Below are positions 32,197-42,188 of a DNA stretch of 64,000 nt, one piece after another (within the stretch, counting starts at the first letter, position 1; every line of letters starts with the position of its first letter). This stretch comes from Streptomyces alanosinicus (GTDB taxonomy: Bacteria; Actinomycetota; Actinomycetes; Streptomycetales; Streptomycetaceae): assembly GCF_014650595.1 (NCBI RefSeq), contig NZ_BMVG01000005.1, positions 1 through 64,000 of the forward strand, read 5' to 3'. The translations under genes and the position numbers were made by a program. The notes beneath the pieces were generated by a model. It made no database searches, was not told where the DNA came from, and was given only the letters and a program-made list of their open reading frames with translations.

Positions 32197-33639
32197 TCAG
32201 AGGATCGCTCCGGGGGTGTAACCGGCGGCCTCCGGGCGCTGCTTGACGATCTCCTCGATCCGGCCGACGACGACACCGACCTGGTCGGCGGCGGCACCGG
32301 TGAAGGACAGCTTGTCGGCCATCAGCGCGGCGAGCTGCCCGCGGTCCAGCGGCAGCCGGGCGTCGGCGGCGAGCTTGTCGAGCAGGTCGTTGCGCTCGGC
32401 GCCCTGCTCGCGCATCGCGAGCGCGGTGGCGACGGCGTTCTCCTTGATCGCCTCGTGCGCGACCTCGCGGCCCACCCCGGCCCGCACGGCGCCCATGAGC
32501 ACCTTGGTGGTCGCCAGGAACGGCAGATAGCGGTCCAGCTCACGGGCGATGACAGCCGGGAACGCGCCGAACTCGTCCAGCACCGTCAGGAAGGTCTCCA
32601 GCAGGCCGTCCAGCGCGAAGAACGCGTCGGGCAGAGCCACCCGGCGCACCACCGAGCAGGACACGTCGCCCTCGTTCCACTGGTCGCCCGCCAGCTCGCC
32701 GGTCATCGAGGCGTAGCCGCGCAGGATCACCATCAGGCCGTTGACGCGCTCGCAGGAGCGGGTGTTCATCTTGTGCGGCATCGCGGAGGAGCCGACCTGG
32801 CCCGGCTTGAAGCCCTCGGTGACCAGCTCGTGGCCGGCCATCAGCCGGACCGTCTTGGCCAGCGAGGACGGCGCCGCCGCCAGCTGCACCAGCGCGGTGA
32901 CGACCTCGTAGTCCAGCGAGCGCGGGTAGACCTGGCCGACCGAGGTGAACGCCTGCGAGAAGCCCAGGTGCCCGGCGATCCGGGTTTCCAGCTCGGCGAG
33001 CTTGGCCGCGTCGCCGCCGAGCAGGTCCAGCATGTCCTGCGCGGTGCCGACCGGGCCCTTGATGCCGCGCAGCGGGTAGCGGGCGAGCAGCTCCTCGACC
33101 CGCCCGTACGCCACGAGCAGCTCGTCGGCCGCCGTCGCGAAGCGCTTGCCCAGCGTCGTGGCCTGCGCGGCCACATTGTGCGAGCGGCCGGCCATGACCA
33201 GCTCGCCGTACTCGCCCGCGAGCTTGCCGAGGCGCGCCAGCACGGCGACCGTACGGTCGCGGACCAGCTCCAGCGAGAGCCGGATCTGCAGCTGCTCGAC
33301 GTTCTCCGTCAGGTCGCGCGAGGTCATGCCCTTGTGCACGTGCTCGTGCCCGGCGAAGTCGTTGAACTCCTCGATCCGCGCCTTCACATCGTGCCGGGTG
33401 ACCTTCTCGCGCTCGGCGATCGAGGCCAGATCGACGGTGTCGAGGACACGCGCGTAGTCGGCGATCGCCTCGTCCGGCACCTCGATGCCGAGGTCCTTCT
33501 GGGCCCGCAGCACGGCGAGCCAGAGCTGCCGCTCCAGCTTCACCTTCTGCTCGGGCGACCAGAGCGTGGCGAGCTCGGCGGAGGCGTAGCGTCCGGCGAG
33601 GACGTTCGGGATGCGGGGCTTGGCGGGGGCAGAAGTCAC
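32197..33639 (-). CDS. purB: Adenylosuccinate lyase
   Basis: The 480-residue product has the fumarase/ASL-superfamily signature VGSSAMPHKMNTRSCERVNG near residue 285, the HVHKGMTSRDLTENV substrate loop near 100 and MAGRSHNVAAQATT. It catalyses two steps of purine synthesis, splitting SAICAR and adenylosuccinate to release fumarate. Length and motifs are those of the actinobacterial PurB. The downstream mug gene follows immediately. Confidence 0.95.
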   Translation of the reverse strand: MTSAPAKPRIPNVLAGRYASAELATLWSPEQKVKLERQLWLAVLRAQKDLGIEVPDEAIADYARVLDTVDLASIAEREKVTRHDVKARIEEFNDFAGHEHVHKGMTSRDLTENVEQLQIRLSLELVRDRTVAVLARLGKLAGEYGELVMAGRSHNVAAQATTLGKRFATAADELLVAYGRVEELLARYPLRGIKGPVGTAQDMLDLLGGDAAKLAELETRIAGHLGFSQAFTSVGQVYPRSLDYEVVTALVQLAAAPSSLAKTVRLMAGHELVTEGFKPGQVGSSAMPHKMNTRSCERVNGLMVILRGYASMTGELAGDQWNEGDVSCSVVRRVALPDAFFALDGLLETFLTVLDEFGAFPAVIARELDRYLPFLATTKVLMGAVRAGVGREVAHEAIKENAVATALAMREQGAERNDLLDKLAADARLPLDRGQLAALMADKLSFTGAAADQVGVVVGRIEEIVKQRPEAAGYTPGAIL

Positions 33640-33724
33640 GTGTCCAGATTCTACTGGCGGTTTGTGCAGGCCAGCGCCATGGGGTCGTTCGTCGGAAGCT
33701 ACGAGAGCCCCACCGCTAGGTGTA

Positions 33725-33748
33725 CTGACCCGCGGAAACCCGGGTCAG
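33725..33748 (-). terminator. Hairpin after SGNH hydrolase gene
   Basis: CTGACCCG and CGGGTCAG form an 8-bp stem with an eight-base loop, 31 bases past the stop of the minus-strand SGNH gene and before purB. A plausible transcription terminator. Confidence 0.5.
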
Positions 33749-33778
33749 CTGATCACCCGCATGGTCATGGCAGCGACG

Positions 33779-34567
33779 CTACGCCTGGCCCTCGTACGGC
33801 AGCAGCTCCGGGCGCTTGGGCGGGCGGCCGTCCCCGGAGGAGCGGCCGGTCAGCCGGCGGCCGATCCACGGCAGCAGATGCTCCCGGGCGAACCGAGCGT
33901 CCGCGACCCGGCGCGCCGCCCAGCCCGGCGGCGCGGTGGCCGGCGGCGGCACCCGCCACTCGGTGTCCTCCGGTTCGTACCCGAGCGCCTGCCACACCGC
34001 CTCGGCGACCCGGCGGTGCCCCTCCGCCGTCAGATGCAGCCGGTCGACGTCCCACAGCCGGGGATCGCTCAGCGAGGGAGCGCCGTACAGGTCGACGACG
34101 ACCGCGCCGTGCCGGGCGGCCAGCTCCTCGACGCAGGCGAACAGCTCCTCCATGCGCGGCCGGAACCGCTCCAGCACCGGGCCCTGCCGGCCGGGGCTGC
34201 GCATCAGCACCAGCTGCTCGCAGGCCGGGGCCAGCCGCTCCACCGCCTCGGTCAGCAGGCCCTTGACCCGGCCCATGTCGCACTTGGGCCGCAGGGTGTC
34301 GTTGAGCCCGCCGACCAGCGTGATCACCTCGGCCTTCATGGCCGCGGCCACGTCCACCTGCTCGTCGACGATCTGCCCGATCAGCTTTCCGCGCACGGCC
34401 AGGTTGGCGTACCGGAAGCCCGGGGTGCGGGCGGCCATCCGCGCGGCGAGGAGATCGGCCCAGCCCCGGTAGGAGCCGTCGGGCAGCAGGTCCGACATGC
34501 CCTCGGTGAAGGAGTCGCCGACCGCGACCAGGCTGCTGTACGGGGGAGGTACGGGATTCGTCTGCAT
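33779..34567 (-). CDS. SGNH/GDSL-family hydrolase
   Basis: The 262-residue product has block I LVAVGDSFTEGM with the catalytic Ser near residue 19, Gly in NLAVRGKLIGQ, Asn in VGGLNDTLRP and the Asp-x-x-His block DRLHLTAEGH. All four SGNH blocks are present, so it is a cytoplasmic esterase/lipase-like enzyme without a signal peptide. The start at ATG 34567 (MQTNPVPPPYSSLVAVGD) fits the family better than the longer frame to 34633. Confidence 0.9.
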   Translation of the reverse strand: MQTNPVPPPYSSLVAVGDSFTEGMSDLLPDGSYRGWADLLAARMAARTPGFRYANLAVRGKLIGQIVDEQVDVAAAMKAEVITLVGGLNDTLRPKCDMGRVKGLLTEAVERLAPACEQLVLMRSPGRQGPVLERFRPRMEELFACVEELAARHGAVVVDLYGAPSLSDPRLWDVDRLHLTAEGHRRVAEAVWQALGYEPEDTEWRVPPPATAPPGWAARRVADARFAREHLLPWIGRRLTGRSSGDGRPPKRPELLPYEGQA

Positions 34568-34629
34568 GGCGTCAGCGATGGTATCCCGGCTCCATACCCG
34601 CCGGTCGGTCGGCCCGTGAACAGTCGGTG

Positions 34630-35649
34630 TCACCCAGGCGCAGGCTGCCCGAACAGCTCCCGCAGGACGTCCTCCATGGTCACGAGCCCGGCCAGCCGGC
34701 CGTCGTCACCGAGGACCGCCGCGAGATGTGTACGGCTGCCCCGCATCGCGGTGAGCACGTCGTCCAGCGGGGTCCGCTCCCGTACCCGCGCGATGGACCG
34801 CATGTCCCGCAGCCGGAACGGCATGTCCCGGGGCGAGGCGTCCAGCGCGTCCTTGACGTGCAGATAGCCCACGATCCGACGGCCCACGTCGACCACCGGG
34901 AACCGGGAGAAGCCCGACTCGGCCGACAGCCGCTCCAGCTGCTCCGGGGTGACCCCCACATGCGCGTAGACCACTCGCTCCAGCGGGACCACGACGTCGC
35001 GCACCGGTCGGCTGCCCAGCTCCAGGGCGTCGTGCAGCCGCTCGCGCGCCCGGTCGTCGATCAGCCCGGCGTCACCGGCGTCCTTGACGATCGCGGCCAG
35101 CTCGGCGTCCGTGAAGGTCGCCGCGACCTCGTCCTTCGCCTCCACCCTGAGCAGCTTCAGCAGCCCGTTGGCGAAGGCGTTGATCGTGAAGATCACCGGA
35201 CGCAGCGCACGGGACAGCGCGACCAGCGGCGGGCCGAGCAGCAGCGCGCTGCGCACCGGTTCCGCCAGCGCGATGTTCTTCGGAACCATCTCGCCCAGCA
35301 GCATGTGCAGATAGGTGGCGAGTGTCAGCGCGATCACGAAGGACACGACATGGCCCGCGCTCTGCGGCACGCCGATCGCGTGGAACACCGGCTCCAGCAG
35401 ATGCGCGATCGCCGGCTCGGCGACCACACCCAGGACCAGCGTGCACAGCGTGATGCCGAGCTGGGCGGCGGCCAGCAGCGCCGAGACATGCTCCAGGCCC
35501 CACAGCACGGCCTTCGCCCGCCGGTCGCCCTCCTGGGCCAGCGGCTCGATCTGCGAGCGGCGCACGGAGATCAGCGCGAACTCGGCGCCGACGAAGAAGG
35601 CGTTGACGACCAGGGTCGCCAGGCCGATCAGCAGCTGTACGACGGTCAT
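34630..35649 (-). CDS. CNNM/DUF21-CBS membrane protein, short form
   Basis: The 339-residue product has an N-terminal DUF21/CNNM transmembrane domain (FVGAEFALISVRRSQIEPL, then QLGITLCTLVLGVVAEPAI and MLLGEMVPKNIAL), followed by two CBS motifs (SRPVRDVVVPLERVVYAHV, and a second near 270-335). It stops directly after the CBS pair and lacks the CorC_HlyC domain. Family members are linked to Mg2+/Co2+ transport. ATG 35649 overlaps the stop of the longer paralogue by four bases, so the two are translationally coupled and may work as a heteromer. Confidence 0.9.
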   Translation of the reverse strand: MTVVQLLIGLATLVVNAFFVGAEFALISVRRSQIEPLAQEGDRRAKAVLWGLEHVSALLAAAQLGITLCTLVLGVVAEPAIAHLLEPVFHAIGVPQSAGHVVSFVIALTLATYLHMLLGEMVPKNIALAEPVRSALLLGPPLVALSRALRPVIFTINAFANGLLKLLRVEAKDEVAATFTDAELAAIVKDAGDAGLIDDRARERLHDALELGSRPVRDVVVPLERVVYAHVGVTPEQLERLSAESGFSRFPVVDVGRRIVGYLHVKDALDASPRDMPFRLRDMRSIARVRERTPLDDVLTAMRGSRTHLAAVLGDDGRLAGLVTMEDVLRELFGQPAPG

Positions 35650-36989
35650 CGCGTGCCCTCCGCACTCGCATGGGCCTGTTCGTCGTCCAGCGGCGCGTGC
35701 AGCAGCACCCGCGCCGCCCGCCGGCCCGTGGCGTCCACCACGTCCAGCCGCCAGCCGGCGACCTCGACCGTGTCACCGGTCACCGGTATCCGGCCCAGCA
35801 GGGTCGCGACCAGGCCGGCCAGCGTCTCGTACGGCCCCTCGGGCACCCGCAGACCCACGCGGGCGAGCTGGTCGGTGCGGGCGGCGCCGTCGGCCGAGTA
35901 CAGCGCCCGGCCGTCCTCGTCCGCCCCGGCGGGGGCCAGGTCGGGCGTCTCGTGCGGGTCGTGCTCGTCCCGCACCTCGCCGACGACCTCCTCGACGATG
36001 TCCTCCAGGGTCGCCACGCCGGCCGTGCCGCCGTACTCGTCGATGACGACGGCCATGGTGCGCCGGCCGCCGAGGCGGTCCAGCAGGCGGTCGACGGTCA
36101 GGGACTCGGGGACCAGCAGCGGCTCCCGCATCAGCTGGGAGACCCGGCGATGGCGGCGCTCCTCGGCCGGTACCGCCAGGATGTCCTTGATGTGGGCGAC
36201 GCCGACGACCGAGTCCAGGCTGCCCCGGTAGACGGGGAACCGGGACAGACCGGTGGCCCGGGTCGCGTTCGCCACGTCCTCGCAGGTCGCCTGGGTGTCG
36301 AGGGCGACGACCTGGACGCGCGGGGTCATCACGTTCTCCGCGCTCAGGTCGGCCAGGTTCAGCGTGCGCACGAACAGCTCGGCGGTGTCCGCCTCCAGTG
36401 CGCCCTCCTTGGCGGAGTGCCGGGCGAGCGCCGCCAGCTCCTGCCGGCCGCGCGCGGAGGCCAGCTCCGCGGCGGGCTCGATGCCGAACCGGCGCACGAC
36501 GTGGTTGGCCGTGTTGTTCAGGTGCGTGATGAAGGGCCGGAAGGCCGCGCTGAACCAGCGCTGCGGGTTGCCGACCCGCTTGGCCATGGCCAGCGGCGAG
36601 GAGATCGCCCAGTTCTTCGGGACCAGCTCGCCGACGACCATCAGAAACACCGTCGACAGGGCCGTGCCGAGCACCAGGGCGACCGAACTCGCCGTACCAT
36701 CCGACAGGCCCATCGCCCGGAACGGGCCGGCGAGCAGCTTGGCGATGGACGGCTGGGCGAGCATACCGACGACCAGGTTGGTCACCGTGATGCCGAGCTG
36801 GGCGCCGGAGAGCTGGAAGGTCAGATTCCGTACGGCCTTCAGGGCGCCCGCCGCGCCGCGCTCGCCGCGCTCGACGGCGCGCTCCAGCTCGCCGCGCTCG
36901 ACGGTGGTCAGCGAGAACTCCGCCGCCACGAAGGCGCCGCAGGCGAGCGACAGCAGGATCGCCACCAGGAGGAGGAGCACTTCGGTCAT
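35646..36989 (-). CDS. CNNM/CorC-family membrane protein, long form
   Basis: The 447-residue product has the DUF21 membrane domain (FVAAEFSLTTVERGELERAV, LGITVTNLVVGMLAQPS, VVGELVPKNWAI), a CBS pair (VMTPRVQVVALDTQATCEDV, and VDEYGGTAGVATLED-like VIDEYGGTAGVATLEDIVEE) and a C-terminal CorC_HlyC domain. It resembles putative Mg2+/Co2+ efflux proteins formerly called haemolysins. ATG 36989 follows GGGGGTGA. First of a two-gene operon with the shorter paralogue. Confidence 0.9.
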   Translation of the reverse strand: MTEVLLLLVAILLSLACGAFVAAEFSLTTVERGELERAVERGERGAAGALKAVRNLTFQLSGAQLGITVTNLVVGMLAQPSIAKLLAGPFRAMGLSDGTASSVALVLGTALSTVFLMVVGELVPKNWAISSPLAMAKRVGNPQRWFSAAFRPFITHLNNTANHVVRRFGIEPAAELASARGRQELAALARHSAKEGALEADTAELFVRTLNLADLSAENVMTPRVQVVALDTQATCEDVANATRATGLSRFPVYRGSLDSVVGVAHIKDILAVPAEERRHRRVSQLMREPLLVPESLTVDRLLDRLGGRRTMAVVIDEYGGTAGVATLEDIVEEVVGEVRDEHDPHETPDLAPAGADEDGRALYSADGAARTDQLARVGLRVPEGPYETLAGLVATLLGRIPVTGDTVEVAGWRLDVVDATGRRAARVLLHAPLDDEQAHASAEGTR

Positions 36990-37114
36990 CGGGTCACCCC
37001 CGACCCATGATCGGACAGGGCAGGACGGCACGCGCGGTGGCGCGGACTGGGAGGCTCGCCCATGGGCGGACGCTCACAACCTTTCATCGAGGGCGGAGTG
37101 CTCCCCCAATGGTA

Positions 37115-37135
37115 AAGGATGGGCAAAGCATCCTT
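37115..37135 (-). terminator. Hairpin after GNAT gene
   Basis: AAGGATG and CATCCTT form a perfect 7-bp stem with a seven-base loop, just past the stop of the minus-strand GNAT gene; the transcript then reads UUUACC. Likely terminator, also separating the gene from the CNNM operon. Confidence 0.55.
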
Positions 37136-37141
37136 GCGTGG

Positions 37142-37567
37142 TCAGTCCACGAGCGGCTTCACCCAGCGCCGCCACCGCTCCTCGGGGCCGTACCCGGCCG
37201 CGCTCCAGGCGTGGTGCGCGGTCTCGTTGCGGACCAGCACCATCGCGTCCGCGCGCCGCCCGCCGAGCCGTACGAAACGCTCCTCGGCGGCGGCCAGCAG
37301 CGCCGAGCCGATGCCCTGCCGCCGCCGCTCCGGATGCACCGCGAGCCGGTACAGATGGCAGCGCCAGCCGTCGAACCCGGCGATCACCGTGCCGACCAGT
37401 TCGCCGCCCTGCTCGGCGAGGATGAGCGCCTCGGGATCGCGGGCGACCAGTCGCTCCACCCCGTTCCGGTCGTCGCTGATGCTGGTGCCCTCGGCGGCCG
37501 TCTTCCAGAAGGCGAGCACGCTGTCGAGGTCGGTGTGGGCTGCTGGGCGTATACGGAGGTCAGTCAT
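37142..37567 (-). CDS. GNAT-family N-acetyltransferase
   Basis: The 141-residue single-domain protein has the acetyl-CoA-binding motif RLAVHPERRRQGIGSALLAA near residue 73-92 and the C-terminal NETAHHAWSAAGYGPEERWR. The length is typical. Substrate unknown. Monocistronic, with a hairpin terminator after it. Confidence 0.9.
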   Translation of the reverse strand: MTDLRIRPAAHTDLDSVLAFWKTAAEGTSISDDRNGVERLVARDPEALILAEQGGELVGTVIAGFDGWRCHLYRLAVHPERRRQGIGSALLAAAEERFVRLGGRRADAMVLVRNETAHHAWSAAGYGPEERWRRWVKPLVD

Positions 37568-37612
37568 GTGATCACTGGATCACGGGGTGCGTGTCCCGCG
37601 GGCGGATTTCCG

Positions 37613-38500
37613 TCATCCGGGCTCTCCGCGCAGTAGCTCCATCACCGGCGCGAACGCCTCCATGGACGGCTCCAGGACGGTCAGGTACGAGAACCCGAAC
37701 CGCTCGCGCAGCGCCCGCACCCGCGCCACGACGTGCTCCAGCGGGCCGACCAGCAGGACGGGCAGCTCCAGCGCCGACTCCAGGGTCAGCTGCGGCTGCC
37801 GTTCCAGCAGCGGCTTCAGCACCGGTTCCGGATCATCGGTGATCTCCACCTGCTGGATGAGCAGATTCAGCTCGGCCGCCTCGGTCCGGCCCGCCGCCAG
37901 GCCCCGGTAGCGGGCCACCCGCTCGTCCAGCTCCGCGGCGCCGAGGGGCACCAGCGTCCCCGGCGCGGAGCCGGGCGCGGCACCGGTGAAGGCCGCGATG
38001 TCCGCGTGCTCGGCGGACAGCCGCAGCATCCGGTTGCCGTTGGCGCCGATCAGCAGCGGCACCCGGGACCGGGCGGGCCGGGGCCGGTGCCCGGCTGCGC
38101 CCAGCACCCGGTCCAGCTCCTCGACCGTGCGCGCCAGATGGTCCACCCGCTCACCCGGCGAGCCGTACGGCAGCCCGGCCTCCTCGTGCTCCGCCCGCAC
38201 ATAGCCGGTGCCGAGGCCGAGTTCGAGGCGCCCGCCGGTGAGCGCGTCGGTGGTCGCCACCTCGCGGGCCAGCAACACCGGGTTCCAGAAGCCTGCGTTG
38301 AGCACGAACGTGCCGAGCCGGGGCCGTTCGGTGGCCGCGGCCGCCGCGACCAGCGCCGGGAACGGCGCGACCATCCCCAGGTGGTCCGGGACGAGGATCA
38401 CGTCGTACCCCAGCTCCTCGGCGCGCCGGCACTTCGTGCGCCACTCGGCGGCGGGCGCGGGCGTGAGCAGATTGACGCCGAAGCGGAACGGGCGCGTCAT
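37613..38500 (-). CDS. LLM-class F420-dependent oxidoreductase
   Basis: The 295-residue product has luciferase-like monooxygenase features: FRFGVNLLTPAPAAEWR at the start, ELGYDVILVPDHLGMVAPFP, and GGRLELGLGTGYVRAEHEEA. This branch (TIGR03621-like) is common in F420-producing actinomycetes. It is a likely flavin or F420-dependent oxidoreductase with unknown substrate. The ATG at 38500 starts exactly at the family N-terminus. Confidence 0.85.
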   Translation of the reverse strand: MTRPFRFGVNLLTPAPAAEWRTKCRRAEELGYDVILVPDHLGMVAPFPALVAAAAATERPRLGTFVLNAGFWNPVLLAREVATTDALTGGRLELGLGTGYVRAEHEEAGLPYGSPGERVDHLARTVEELDRVLGAAGHRPRPARSRVPLLIGANGNRMLRLSAEHADIAAFTGAAPGSAPGTLVPLGAAELDERVARYRGLAAGRTEAAELNLLIQQVEITDDPEPVLKPLLERQPQLTLESALELPVLLVGPLEHVVARVRALRERFGFSYLTVLEPSMEAFAPVMELLRGEPG

Positions 38501-38593
38501 GAACTGGCCTCCACGGTTGCCGATTTCAGCCTGGCCTGCGATTCCATCACACGGCCGGGCACGCGCGGCGTGGGCTCGGTCACGCGTGGGCGA

Positions 38594-41188
38594 TCACTCG
38601 TGGGCGATCGCCGCCAGCACGTTCATCCGCGACGCCCGTAGCGCCGGCAGCAGCGCCGCCACCACCCCGACCACCGCCGAGCCGAGCACGACGGCCACGA
38701 TCGTGGTCCACGGGATCGCCAGCGCCGTCAGCCCGCGCAGGGCCAGCACCCGCTGCATGCACACGCCCCACACGAGTCCCAGCGCCAGCCCGAGAATCGC
38801 GCCGAACACCGCGATCACCACCGACTCCAGCCGGATCATCCGACGCAGTTGCCGCCGGCCCAGCCCGATCGCGCGCAGCAGCCCGATCTCCCGGGTGCGC
38901 TCCACGACCGACAGCGCGAGCGTGTTGACGACGCCGAGCACGGCGATGACGATCGCCAGCCCGAGCAGCGCGTACACCAGATACAGCAGGACGGCGATCT
39001 GGTCGTGCACCAGCTGCTTGTAGTCGTCCTGGTTGCGCACCTGGACCTGCGGGAACGGCCTCAGCGCCCGCTCCAGACGAGGGCGCAGGTCCTGCGCCCT
39101 GGTGCCGGGGGACGCGTTGACGTAGAGCACCGAGTCCTGTGCGTCCGGCAGATACTTCTCCAGGGTCGCGAGGCCGAGGTAGAGGCCGCCCTGGGCGCCG
39201 AACCCGTCCGTCGTGTCCTGGTCGGTGAGCGCCGCCACGGTCAGGTCGGTGTGCCGCCCGCCCGGGAACTCGACCGGCACGACGCTGCCGACGCGCACGC
39301 CGTGACTCCTGGCGAAGCCGGCGTCCATGGCGAGCCGCCCGTCCGCCAGCGCGGCCGCCGAACCGCCCCGCGCGTAGGCGATGTGCACGACGTCGTCGAG
39401 CCCCGGGCCGTACGCGGCGGCGGACGTCCGGACCCGGCGTCCGTCCGGCAGCCGTACGTCGAGCGGGCTGAGCCGCTGCGGTACGACGAGCCCCACGCCG
39501 GGCGTCGCGGCCACCTTGTCCCGCACCTCCTTGGTGAACGGGATGAAGTTGGTGTTCTGGACGATGAAGTCGGCGCCGAGGTTCTTGTCGATCTGCCGGT
39601 CGAACGACGCGGACATCGAGGCGCTCGCCACCGACATCCCGCCGACCAGGGCGAGGCCCACCATCAGCGCGGCGGCCGTGGCGCCGGTACGGCGCGGATT
39701 GCGCAGGGCGTTGCGCTGGCTCATCCGGCCCACCGGGCCGAACAGCGCGGGGAAGGCGCCGCCCAGCACCCGGATCACCGGCCGCACCAGCAGCGGACCG
39801 GCGACGACGGTCGCGATCAGCGTCAGCGCCACGCCGAGCCCCAGCAGCGAGGCGGCCTGCGCGGTCCTCGTGGCGGCCGCGCACCCGGCCAGCGCGGCCG
39901 CGCCGACCGCCCCGACCACCCCACCGACGACGGCCCGCACCTTCAACGGCTTGCCCACACCGGCGACTTCGGCGTCCGCGAGCGCCGCCATCGGCGACAC
40001 GGCCGCCGCGCGCCGCGCGGGCAGATACGCGGCGACGAAGGTGACGCCGAGACCGACGACGTACGCCGAGACGGGCGTGCCCCAGCCGATGACCATCTCC
40101 GTGGCCTTCAGGTTCATCCCGAACGCGGTCATCAGCCGGATCAGCGCGAGCGCCAGCCCGATCCCGGCGCCGAGCCCGAGCGTCGAGCCGACCAGTCCGA
40201 GCAGCAGCGCCTCCGTGAGCACAGAGCGCCGCACCTGCCGCCGGTCCGCGCCGAGCGCCCGCAGCAGCCCCAGCTCCCGGGTGCGCTGGGCGATCAGCAT
40301 GGAGAACGTGTTGACGATGAGGAACACCCCGACGAGGAGCGCGACACCGGCGAAGCCCAGCATCACGTACTTGATCACGTCCAGGAACGCGCCGAGGCTG
40401 GCCGCCGCCGACTTGGCCTGCTCGTTCGCGGTCTTCAGGTCGTAGGTGCCGGTGCCGGTACGGGCACCGGCACCGCTGCCGAGCGCCGCGCCGATCCGGC
40501 GTTTCAGCTCCGCGTCGGACACCCCCTTCACCGCGTCCGCCGTGATGCTGGTCGCCTTCGCGGCCGAGCCGAGCAGCTCGCGGCCCGCGACCGCCGGGTC
40601 CAGGAAGAGCAGGGCCGCGCCGGGGTTGGTGGTGGTGAACGTGGCGATGCCGACGACCCGTACCCGGAAGGTGTCCGGCTGTGCCTGCACGGTCAGCGTG
40701 TCGCCGATCCGTAGGTGTTTCTTGCCGGCCGTGTCGGCGTCCAGCAGCGCCTGGCCCGCACCGCGCGGCGCACGACCGGAGGTGAGTCGCACCGGGCTGC
40801 GGGAGGTGACATGCCACGCCATCGCTATGGTCGGGGCGCCGGTGGTCGGGCCGACGGATCGGTTGCGGCTGTCGACCACGACCGCGTTCTGCACCGACAC
40901 CTCGGCGCGGGCCGCCGCGACCCCGTCGACCTTCGCCACCCGGTCCCGCAGTGCGGCGGGCAGGGTCTGCACCGAACCGCTCACCCGGGCCGAGCGCAGA
41001 TCCCGCTGCTGGGGCTGGACCGTCACATCGGCGGCCGTGGAGGCGAACAGCCGGTCGAAGGTGTGGGTGACCGTGTCGGAGAAGATGAGGCTGCCCGCGA
41101 CGAACGCCACGGACAGGATCACGGCCAGCGCGGACAGCGCGAGCCGCCCCTTGTGCGCGAGGAAACTCCTCAGGGTCGCCTTCAGCAC
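38594..41188 (-). CDS. FtsX-like ABC permease (MacB type), two-repeat form
   Basis: The 864-residue product starts VLKATLRSFLAHKGRLALSA and has two FtsX-type four-helix units, near residues 260-390 and 740-860, separated by extracellular domains. FLIVNTFSMLIAQRTRELG and VVNTLALSVVERTREIGLLR are the repeated cytoplasmic motifs. This form exports peptides, lipoproteins or drugs rather than importing. The GTG at 41188 is placed by GGAGGAGTGACCCG, and it begins five bases after the ATPase gene stop. Confidence 0.9.
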   Translation of the reverse strand: MLKATLRSFLAHKGRLALSALAVILSVAFVAGSLIFSDTVTHTFDRLFASTAADVTVQPQQRDLRSARVSGSVQTLPAALRDRVAKVDGVAAARAEVSVQNAVVVDSRNRSVGPTTGAPTIAMAWHVTSRSPVRLTSGRAPRGAGQALLDADTAGKKHLRIGDTLTVQAQPDTFRVRVVGIATFTTTNPGAALLFLDPAVAGRELLGSAAKATSITADAVKGVSDAELKRRIGAALGSGAGARTGTGTYDLKTANEQAKSAAASLGAFLDVIKYVMLGFAGVALLVGVFLIVNTFSMLIAQRTRELGLLRALGADRRQVRRSVLTEALLLGLVGSTLGLGAGIGLALALIRLMTAFGMNLKATEMVIGWGTPVSAYVVGLGVTFVAAYLPARRAAAVSPMAALADAEVAGVGKPLKVRAVVGGVVGAVGAAALAGCAAATRTAQAASLLGLGVALTLIATVVAGPLLVRPVIRVLGGAFPALFGPVGRMSQRNALRNPRRTGATAAALMVGLALVGGMSVASASMSASFDRQIDKNLGADFIVQNTNFIPFTKEVRDKVAATPGVGLVVPQRLSPLDVRLPDGRRVRTSAAAYGPGLDDVVHIAYARGGSAAALADGRLAMDAGFARSHGVRVGSVVPVEFPGGRHTDLTVAALTDQDTTDGFGAQGGLYLGLATLEKYLPDAQDSVLYVNASPGTRAQDLRPRLERALRPFPQVQVRNQDDYKQLVHDQIAVLLYLVYALLGLAIVIAVLGVVNTLALSVVERTREIGLLRAIGLGRRQLRRMIRLESVVIAVFGAILGLALGLVWGVCMQRVLALRGLTALAIPWTTIVAVVLGSAVVGVVAALLPALRASRMNVLAAIAHE

Positions 41189-41192
41189 CGGG

Positions 41193-42023
41193 TCACTCCT
41201 CCAGGTCTGTGTCGTCGTCCCCGAGCCGGCCTCGGACGGCATCGAACCAGGGGGTCTGGGGATGCCCCCCGGTAGAGAGGTGCATGTGTTCCAGTACGGC
41301 CTCCGCCGTCGGCCGTTCCATCGCGTCCTCGATGTGCCCGTCGGCCAGGAACAGCACCACGTCGGAATGGGCGGCGGCGCCGGGGTCATGGGTGACCATG
41401 ACGACCGTCTGCCCGAGATCGTCCACGGCGCCGCGCAGGAAGCCCAGCACCTCGCGACCGGCCCGCGAGTCGAGATTGCCGGTCGGCTCGTCGGCGAAGA
41501 TCAGCTCGGGCCGGGAGGCCAGCGCCCGCGCGCACGCCACCCGTTGCTGCTGACCGCCCGACAGCTGGGCGGGCCGGTGCCGCAGCCGGTCACGCAGGCC
41601 GAGCGTGTCGATGACCTGCTTCAGCCACCGCTCGTCGGGCCTGCGGCCCGCGATGTCCATGGGCAGCGTGATGTTCTCGGCGGCCGTCAGCGTCGGGATG
41701 AGGTTGAACGACTGGAACATGAACCCGACCCGGTCGCGCCGCAGCCGGGTCAGCTCGCGATCCCTGAGCCCGGTGATCTCCGTGCCGCCGAGCCAGACCT
41801 GACCGGCCGACACCGTGTCGAGACCGGCCAGACAGTGCATCAGCGTGGACTTCCCGGACCCCGAGGGCCCCATCACGGCGGTGAAGCGGCCGCGCGCGAT
41901 GTCCACGTCCACCGAGTCCAGGGCGATGACGGCCGTCTCGCCGGAGCCGTACGCCTTGGTCAGGCCCCGGGCGCGGGCCGCGACCGCGCCGTCCGGGGTG
42001 TGCTGCGCAGCAGGTGTGGACAA
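41193..42023 (-). CDS. ABC transporter ATP-binding protein (LolD/MacB type)
   Basis: The 276-residue product has Walker A MGPSGSGKSTLMHCLAGLD, Q-loop FMFQSFNLIPTLTA, signature QLSGGQQQRVACARALA, Walker B LIFADEPTGNLDS and H-switch VMVTHDPG. These are the motifs of LolD/MacB ATPases that pair with FtsX-like permeases. A TTG at 42023 is the start, supported by GGGAGG at five-base spacing; the open frame extends further but without a ribosome site. The C-terminus carries about 40 extra residues. Confidence 0.9.
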   Translation of the reverse strand: MSTPAAQHTPDGAVAARARGLTKAYGSGETAVIALDSVDVDIARGRFTAVMGPSGSGKSTLMHCLAGLDTVSAGQVWLGGTEITGLRDRELTRLRRDRVGFMFQSFNLIPTLTAAENITLPMDIAGRRPDERWLKQVIDTLGLRDRLRHRPAQLSGGQQQRVACARALASRPELIFADEPTGNLDSRAGREVLGFLRGAVDDLGQTVVMVTHDPGAAAHSDVVLFLADGHIEDAMERPTAEAVLEHMHLSTGGHPQTPWFDAVRGRLGDDDTDLEE

Positions 42024-42188
42024 GACCGCCTCCCGGTCGCCTGAAGCCCCTGTGAACCGTCGTCCGTACCACCGTCGGTACAGCTCTGTCCGAACCGTTG
42101 TCCGGGGCGAGCGTAAGGGACACACCGACCCGGCGCAGCCGTTCCGTGCGCCCTTGCCTTGCTAGCGCCCCGGCGCTAGCGTCGAGGC